A stretch of DNA of 64,000 bases, from the NCBI GenBank assembly GCA_905479575.1, contig CAJQNB010000001.1, positions 1 through 64,000 of the forward strand. The letters are read 5' to 3'. Every line of letters starts with the position of its first letter. The first letter of the stretch is position 1. The notes below the pieces were generated by a model. The model had not been told where the DNA came from. It searched no databases and saw only the letters and a program-made list of their open reading frames with translations. The DNA comes from an uncultured Pseudophaeobacter sp. Lineage in GTDB: Bacteria; Pseudomonadota; Alphaproteobacteria; Rhodobacterales; Rhodobacteraceae. Positions 58,972 through 64,000 of this stretch are shown here, piece by piece. A program made the translations under genes and the position numbers.

Positions 58972-60018
58972 ATGACCACTCGTAGAAAGCTTCTTGGAGC
59001 CGCTGGCGCCGCCGCCATCGTCGCCCTGAGCGCCACTTCGGCATTTGCCGAAAATGTCACTCTGAAACTGCACCAGTTCTTGCCTGCGCAGGCCAATGTG
59101 CCAAAGCTGGTCCTGGATGTCTGGGCTGACAACGTCGAAGCGGCTTCCGGTGGTGAAATCACCATTGACCGTTTTCCCTCGATGCAGCTGGGCGGTAAGC
59201 CACCAGAGCTGATGGACCAGGCGATTGACGGCGTTGCAGACATCGTTTGGACCGTTGTTGCCTATACACCCGGTCGTTTCCCTTCGACCGAAGTCTTTGA
59301 ACTGCCCTTCATGATGACCAATGCCCGTGCCACATCGCACGCCTATTGGGAAATGTTCGATAAACACATGAAAGACACCGAGTTCAAGGACGTCAAAATC
59401 CTTGGCACCTGGGTGCACGGCCCTGGTGTGATCCATACCTCCGATCCAGTGAGCACCCCTGCCGACATGCAGGGCATGAAGATCCGTGGCGGTGGCCGGT
59501 CGGTCAACTCGCTGCTGACACAACTGGGTGCAACCCCCGTTGGCATGCCGGTTCCCGCAATCCCCGAAGGTCTGTCCAAAGGCGTGATTGACGGCACCAC
59601 CATCCCATGGGAAGTCACTGCCGCGCTGAAAGTTCCAGAACTGGTTGAAAACCACACCGAGTTCACCGGAAAAGCGCTCTATACCCTGACTTTCGTCCTG
59701 GCGATGAACAAAGAAAAATACGAAAGCCTGTCGGACGCCCAGAAAGCGGCAATCGACGACAACTCCGGTCTGGAATTCTCGGTCTTTGCCGGTGGCACCA
59801 TGGCGGCGTCTGATGACCCCTCGCGTGAAGCGGCGCTGGATAACGGCAACAACGTTATCACCCTGGACGAAGAGCAGACTGCTGAATGGCGCAAGCTGGC
59901 GCAGCCTGTCTACGACACATGGCTGGCAGATATGACCGAAAAGGGCATCGACGGTCAGGCGCTTCTGGATGAAGCCTCTTATCTGATTGAAAAGTACACG
60001 CCACAATACGTCGAGTAA
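58972..60018 (+). CDS. dctP: TRAP transporter substrate-binding protein (DctP family)
   Basis: A 348-residue periplasmic binding protein. The ATG at 58972 has GGGAGG upstream. The leader TTRRKLLGAAGAAAIVALSA carries a twin-arginine motif, so it may go through Tat, as known for some TRAP binding proteins. Features are LKLHQFLPAQANVPKLVLDVW and the carboxylate-binding arginine region MKIRGGGRSVNSLL. TRAP binding proteins mostly bind organic acids. The position after the catabolic operon suggests uptake of its substrate. Confidence 0.92.
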   Translation: MTTRRKLLGAAGAAAIVALSATSAFAENVTLKLHQFLPAQANVPKLVLDVWADNVEAASGGEITIDRFPSMQLGGKPPELMDQAIDGVADIVWTVVAYTPGRFPSTEVFELPFMMTNARATSHAYWEMFDKHMKDTEFKDVKILGTWVHGPGVIHTSDPVSTPADMQGMKIRGGGRSVNSLLTQLGATPVGMPVPAIPEGLSKGVIDGTTIPWEVTAALKVPELVENHTEFTGKALYTLTFVLAMNKEKYESLSDAQKAAIDDNSGLEFSVFAGGTMAASDDPSREAALDNGNNVITLDEEQTAEWRKLAQPVYDTWLADMTEKGIDGQALLDEASYLIEKYTPQYVE

Positions 60019-60033
60019 GCTAGAAATATTGTC

Positions 60034-60069
60034 AAAGGGCCGCAGCAGCACTTGGTGCCGCGGCCCTTT
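60034..60069 (+). terminator. Attenuator-like hairpin between dctP and dctQ
   Basis: AAAGGGCCGC and GCGGCCCTTT form a perfect 10-bp stem with an inner GCAC/GTGC pair, ending in TTTT. It has terminator form but sits inside the transporter operon, so it likely lowers expression of the membrane subunits relative to dctP. Confidence 0.75.
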
Positions 60070-60095
60070 TGCGCACAAAAAAGGGGTTCTTAACC

Positions 60096-60677
60096 ATGCA
60101 CAAGCTCATGATGGGGCTGGCCAGATCCATGGCCATTATCGGCGGTATGGTCCTCTCTCTTCTGATCATTATGACCTGCCTGTCGATTATCGGCCGCTTG
60201 CTCAATGGCGTCTTCCACGGCGGTGTTATGCAATCAATTGCACCGGGCTTTTCAAACTGGATGATCACCTGGGTGGGGCCGATCAACGGCGATTTTGAAT
60301 TGGTCGAAGCTGGCGTTGCCTTTGCCATCTTTGCGTTCCTGCCGCTTTGCCAGATCTCTGTTGGCCATGCTGCAGTTGATGTCGTCGCCAATTCCTTTCC
60401 ACGTGGCGTAAACCGCTTTTTGCGCATGGTGACCGAACTGCTGTTTGCCGGGGTGCTGGTGCTGATCGCCTGGCGTCTTGCGGCTGGTACCATCAGCAAG
60501 TTTGGCAATGGCGAAACGTCGTTTCTACTGGAGTTCCCGGTCTGGTGGGCCTTTGGCGCCAGTCTGTTTGGCGCAATCATCGCCGCTATCCTTGGCATCT
60601 ACATGGCTGCTGTCCGCACCATGGAATTTTTTACCGGCCGTATCCAGATCTGGGACGGCGTGGAGGGTGAACAGTGA
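60096..60677 (+). CDS. dctQ: TRAP transporter small permease (DctQ family)
   Basis: A 193-residue membrane protein with four spans. The ATG at 60096 has AAGGGG about 10 bases upstream; an in-frame TTG at 60069 is inside the hairpin and is rejected. GVAFAIFAFLPLCQISVGHAAVDV is typical of DctQ. It overlaps dctM by 4 bp (GTGA). Confidence 0.9.
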   Translation: MHKLMMGLARSMAIIGGMVLSLLIIMTCLSIIGRLLNGVFHGGVMQSIAPGFSNWMITWVGPINGDFELVEAGVAFAIFAFLPLCQISVGHAAVDVVANSFPRGVNRFLRMVTELLFAGVLVLIAWRLAAGTISKFGNGETSFLLEFPVWWAFGASLFGAIIAAILGIYMAAVRTMEFFTGRIQIWDGVEGEQ

Positions 60678-62179
60678 CTACTCTTGAAATTGGTATCGCC
60701 TCATTTCCTGTTCTGATGGTGCTGATCTTCCTGCGGGTGCCCATTGGGTTGTCGATGTTTTTGGTCGGCCTAGGTGGGTTGATCATGGTCACCGATGGCA
60801 CGCAGGTGGCTTTTGGCCGTCTCAAAAGTGAGACCTACTCGACCTTCTCCTCCTATTCGCTGACCATCGTGCCGATGTTCCTGCTGATGGGCCATTTTGC
60901 CACCCTGGGCGGCATGTCCTCGGCCTTGTTCAAAGCAGCCGAAGGATTTCTGGGCCATAAAAAGGGTGGCGTCGCCATGGCCTCGATCGGGGCCTGCGCC
61001 GGCTTTGGGGCCATCTGTGGCTCCTCGCTGGCAACAGCTGCCACCATGGGTCGGGTCGCCCTGCCCGAACTGAAACAATATGGTTATGCCGGCGGGTTTT
61101 CCACCGCGACCCTGGCAGCAGGCGGCACCCTGGGTATTCTGATCCCGCCCTCTGTGGTGCTGGTGATCTATGCCATCCTGACCGAACAAAACATCGCCAA
61201 ACTGTTCCTCGCCGCCTTTATCCCCGGCCTGCTGGCAGCCATTGGCTATGTCATCGTGATTTCTATCTACGTGCGCCTGAACCCCAAGGCCGCAGGCACC
61301 CGCCCGGCCATTCCCTGGTCCGAGCGCTTTGCCAACCTGATCAAGGTCTGGCCGGTACTGACAGTTTTTGGCCTGGTTGTTGGCGGCATCTATGGCGGCT
61401 TGTTCACCCCAACCGAAGGCGCCGCTGTTGGCGCCGCGGGTACCGGTTTCATCGCCTGGATGAACGGTGGGCTGGATCGTGAAAATCTGGTCGACAGCTT
61501 TATGGTGACAGCACGCTCCACCGCGATGATCTTTTTCATCGTCCTGGGGGCAGGCTTTTACAATGGTTTCCTCGCCCTGACCAAAGTGCCGCAAGAGCTG
61601 GCCGATTTTGTGGTCAGCCAGGGCTTTAGCCCCTGGATGGTGCTGGCGCTGATCCTGGCCTTCTATCTGGTCTTTGGCTGCCTGATGGACAGCCTGTCGA
61701 TGATCCTGCTGACCATTCCAATCTTTTTCCCAGTCATTTCGGTGATGGATTTTGGCCTGCTGTCGCTCATCGACATGCAAGCAAGTGCCGCAATGGAGGT
61801 GCTGAACAACGGCATACCCGATGGCATGGGAGCAGAGATGCTCGCCTCCATTCAAGATGCCATTGCCACCGGTACTGAGCTCACCCGGGAACAGATGAAA
61901 GAGCTGGGCATTCGGGTGACCGAGGGGCGCGTCAACCGCATCGAGTCTGAATATGTCGCCATCTGGTTTGGTATTCTGGTGCTCATCGTGGTCGAGGTCG
62001 GCCTGATCACTCCGCCGGTTGGGATGAACCTGTTCATCATCAACGCGATGGATCGCAAGACCAAGATGATCGACACCTACAAGGCGGTGATGTTCTTTGT
62101 CGCCTCCGATATCATCCGCGTGATTATCCTGGTGCTCTTCCCCTTCATCACCCTGCTGCCGCTGTATCTTTTGTACTAA
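60674..62179 (+). CDS. dctM: TRAP transporter large permease (DctM family)
   Basis: A 501-residue sodium-coupled permease with about 12 spans; GTG start overlapping the dctQ stop. GACAGFGAICGSSLATAATMGRVALPEL and AGGTLGILIPPSVVLVIYAILTEQNIAKLF are DctM signatures. A soluble insertion of about 60 residues near 365-430 (QASAAMEVLNNGIPDGMG) falls between membrane spans. A good terminator follows. Confidence 0.94.
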   Translation: MTTLEIGIASFPVLMVLIFLRVPIGLSMFLVGLGGLIMVTDGTQVAFGRLKSETYSTFSSYSLTIVPMFLLMGHFATLGGMSSALFKAAEGFLGHKKGGVAMASIGACAGFGAICGSSLATAATMGRVALPELKQYGYAGGFSTATLAAGGTLGILIPPSVVLVIYAILTEQNIAKLFLAAFIPGLLAAIGYVIVISIYVRLNPKAAGTRPAIPWSERFANLIKVWPVLTVFGLVVGGIYGGLFTPTEGAAVGAAGTGFIAWMNGGLDRENLVDSFMVTARSTAMIFFIVLGAGFYNGFLALTKVPQELADFVVSQGFSPWMVLALILAFYLVFGCLMDSLSMILLTIPIFFPVISVMDFGLLSLIDMQASAAMEVLNNGIPDGMGAEMLASIQDAIATGTELTREQMKELGIRVTEGRVNRIESEYVAIWFGILVLIVVEVGLITPPVGMNLFIINAMDRKTKMIDTYKAVMFFVASDIIRVIILVLFPFITLLPLYLLY

Positions 62180-62234
62180 AGCCCAACACAGCAAATCGGC
62201 CCGGAAAATTCCTGGCCCGGCACGGACAAACAGC

Positions 62235-62267
62235 GCCCTCTTCCAGCTTGGCTGGGAGGGGGCTTTT
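62235..62267 (+). terminator. Rho-independent terminator after dctM
   Basis: GCCCTCTTCCAGC pairs with GCTGGGAGGGGGC (13 bp, two G-T pairs, TTG loop), followed by TTTT. Confidence 0.85.
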
Positions 62268-62354
62268 CATCGGGGCGGTTTGAAAGATCACTGCCCCATC
62301 GTTAGGGTGGCGCACCGGCAGTTGCAGCACCGGCAGTTGAGGCAAGGAATTCAG

Positions 62355-62804
62355 ATGTCCAAACAGGTTGACAGCACAGGTGACAGCCCGGCTTTTGTTC
62401 ATAGCATCCGGGTAGGCTGGGGCCACTGTGACCCGGCGCAAATCGCCTATACTGGCCATCTTCCCAGCTTTGCGCTCGAGGCGATTGATGCCTGGTGGGA
62501 GCATCACCTGGATGGCGACGGCTGGTTTCAGATGGAACTGGACCGCGGCACCGGCACCCCCTTTGTCAGCATGAACCTGGAATTTCGCTCCCCGGTCACG
62601 CCACGCCACCGACTGGAGTGCGCTGTCTGGCCCTGTGCAATCGGCACCAAATCCGTGACCTTCCGCGTCGATGCCCGGCAGAATGGCACGCTTTGTTTTG
62701 AAGGCCGGTTCACCTGTGTCTTTATCACCCAGCCAGAGTTCAAGGCCCGTCCTGCCCCGGCGGATTACCGCGCGGTGATCGAGGCCAACCTGCAGCCCGA
62801 ATAG
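62355..62804 (+). CDS. Acyl-CoA thioesterase, 4-hydroxybenzoyl-CoA thioesterase family
   Basis: A 149-residue hotdog protein. The ATG at 62355 has AAGGA upstream. VGWGHCDPAQIAYTGHLPSF carries the catalytic Asp of the 4HBT class, and PFVSMNLEFRSPVT follows. Relatives hydrolyse aromatic or short acyl-CoAs. It lies beyond the dctM terminator, so it may have its own promoter; a role in the neighbouring pathway is possible but unproven. Confidence 0.87.
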   Translation: MSKQVDSTGDSPAFVHSIRVGWGHCDPAQIAYTGHLPSFALEAIDAWWEHHLDGDGWFQMELDRGTGTPFVSMNLEFRSPVTPRHRLECAVWPCAIGTKSVTFRVDARQNGTLCFEGRFTCVFITQPEFKARPAPADYRAVIEANLQPE

Positions 62805-62845
62805 CGCTCACTCATAGCACTCATCCATAGCACTTACCCGATGGA

Positions 62846-64000
62846 TCAGACCGGCTCTCGCAGCCAGTCTGCTGCAAAGTCAACGGTTCCAAGCCCGGCA
62901 AAACGGGCGGTGCGCTCCAGCTCGGCCTCTAACCGTTTGATGCGCGCAGGGGTGAATGTAACGCCGCGCTCCGGCCACAGCGCACTTACCCGCAGGCAAT
63001 CAGCCGGGCGATCCGCCTTCATGTCGATACGCCCGACCATGCGCTGCCCCTCAATCAGGGGAAAGACATAATAGCCGTAGATGCGTTTGGGGGCCGGAGT
63101 GAAAACTTCGATGCGGTAATAAAACCCAAACAGCCGCTCAGCCCGTTTGCGATCCCGCAGCATCGGGTCAAAGGGGCTGAGAACCCGCATCCGGCCCGGC
63201 GCAGGTGCCAGCTCTGCCGCCTGATCCACAGTGCCCGGTCGGGCAAAGCATTTGCGCAGGCTGCCGTCTGCCGCCTCGACCTCAATCTCTTCGATCTCAT
63301 CGCGCGCCTTGGCCTGTTGGCACCACTGCCGCGCCTCAGTAGCGCTGGCAGTGTCCCAAAATGCCGCCAGCTCACCTGAGGTGGCAAAGCCAAGCCGGTC
63401 CAACGCCTGTGAGCACAGCCAATCCACCGTCGGCGCCGGATCCAGCGACGCCGCAGGCGCATGCAGCGCCTCGTCAATCACCCGCTCCGTCAGGTCATAG
63501 CGTTTTTGAAAGCCGGACCGCCCAACAACGGTCAGCGCGCCGGTGCGCCACAGATACTCCAGCGCCGTCTTGGACGGGTGCCAGTCCCACCAGCCGCCCG
63601 AGCTCTTTTTCTCGCCCTTGCCCAAATCCGACGAGCTGACCGGCCCATGGTCCCGAATATGGGTCAACACCGTGTCAAACTGCTGCTCAAACCCGTCACG
63701 GCGCCAGTTACGCCAGCGTTTGCGCAGCAGCGCCTCGTCGCGCTGAAACCGCAGATGCCACTGCGGATAAAACGCCAGCGGGATCATCGCCGCATCATGG
63801 GTCCAGTGCTCAAACAGCGCCCCGCCGCCATGATAGAGATCCGTCAGATTTTTGGCACGATAGCTGGGGCGGCGTGAATAGAGGATCATATCATGGGCCC
63901 GCGCCACAGTATTGATACTGTCGAGCTGCACAAATCCCAGCCGGGATATCAGCTGCAACAGGTCCCCGCCTTTGGAGACTCCGCTTGGCTGTTCCAACAG
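62846..64000 (-). CDS. YcaQ/AlkZ-like DNA glycosylase (winged-helix family), 5' end cut
   Basis: The frame runs to the right edge of the window, so about 15-30 N-terminal residues are missing; the first in-frame TTG at 63997 is probably not the start. FVQLDSINTVARAHDMILYSR holds a Q-x-D catalytic motif as in Escherichia coli YcaQ (AlkZ proper has Q-x-Q). HWTHDAAMIP and the later RIDMKADRPADCLRV are family motifs. YcaQ-type enzymes unhook interstrand crosslinks and remove bulky N7 alkyl lesions. Confidence 0.88.
   Translation of the reverse strand: MLEQPSGVSKGGDLLQLISRLGFVQLDSINTVARAHDMILYSRRPSYRAKNLTDLYHGGGALFEHWTHDAAMIPLAFYPQWHLRFQRDEALLRKRWRNWRRDGFEQQFDTVLTHIRDHGPVSSSDLGKGEKKSSGGWWDWHPSKTALEYLWRTGALTVVGRSGFQKRYDLTERVIDEALHAPAASLDPAPTVDWLCSQALDRLGFATSGELAAFWDTASATEARQWCQQAKARDEIEEIEVEAADGSLRKCFARPGTVDQAAELAPAPGRMRVLSPFDPMLRDRKRAERLFGFYYRIEVFTPAPKRIYGYYVFPLIEGQRMVGRIDMKADRPADCLRVSALWPERGVTFTPARIKRLEAELERTARFAGLGTVDFAADWLREPV

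Noticed and set aside
60770..62194. 474-codon minus-strand frame opposite dctM
   Set aside because: It is rich in His, Gln and Gly as expected for the complement of a membrane protein gene; dctM is clearly the real gene.
51684..62804. Bacterial luciferase or phenazine operon
   Set aside because: The LLM protein lacks luciferase partners, and no phz genes accompany either it or the PhzS-like protein at 24 kb.

Overview
The window is a chromosomal segment from an alphaproteobacterium, most likely Rhodobacterales (Roseobacter group). This is inferred from the high GC content, a cytochrome c very like Paracoccus c-550, a tripartite TRAP transporter, a DUF1185 gene, and two copies of an intergenic repeat of the type I associate with roseobacters. 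About 50 genes are packed tightly on both strands. I see no rRNA, tRNA, CRISPR array, insertion sequence or prophage. The first gene is cut by the left edge and the last by the right edge.

Left part (0-15 kb): the end of a membrane protein with a glutamine-amidotransferase-like domain; an alpha-2-macroglobulin/PbpC pair for envelope defence and peptidoglycan repair; a hybrid sensor kinase; recQ-yaaA; yggT. From 15 to 25 kb lie a thioesterase, an Atg22-like transporter, MepA, a phytase-esterase-like protein, a queuosine-precursor transporter with a structured leader, ArfB, an SDR-cupin pair, a P1 peptidase with a coupled leader peptide, cytochrome c-550, Idi and a PhzS-like flavoprotein. A convergent gap at 25.4-25.6 kb holds a striking multi-stem palindromic element.

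Middle part (25-51 kb): glpK; panB-panC; a dipeptide-type ABC importer operon that also encodes a cupin, a GNAT and an aldehyde dehydrogenase; the NAD salvage genes pncB and pncA on either side of a membrane hybrid kinase; the tRNA hydroxylase TrhO; a PAS-GAF protein; a Zn/Cd/Pb ATPase with its MerR regulator and a textbook 19-bp-spacer MerR promoter; and the glycine cleavage operon gcvT-gcvH-gcvP, divergent from an XRE-cupin regulator.

Right part (51.6-62.8 kb): a coherent catabolic locus. A GntR/FCD regulator and a DUF1330 gene diverge from DUF1185, an alpha/beta hydrolase fused in frame to a flavin reductase, an LLM-class flavin monooxygenase, an aldehyde dehydrogenase and a fumarylacetoacetate-hydrolase-family enzyme. 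A TRAP transporter (dctPQM) and a thioesterase follow. A perfect 16-bp palindrome lies between the divergent regulator and catabolic genes. The enzyme set parallels the Rut pyrimidine-degradation pathway without being Rut. I read it as an uncharacterised two-component FMN-oxygenase pathway, perhaps for an N-heterocyclic or related cyclic carboxylate. This is the best candidate for an undescribed system here. The window ends in a YcaQ/AlkZ-like DNA glycosylase.
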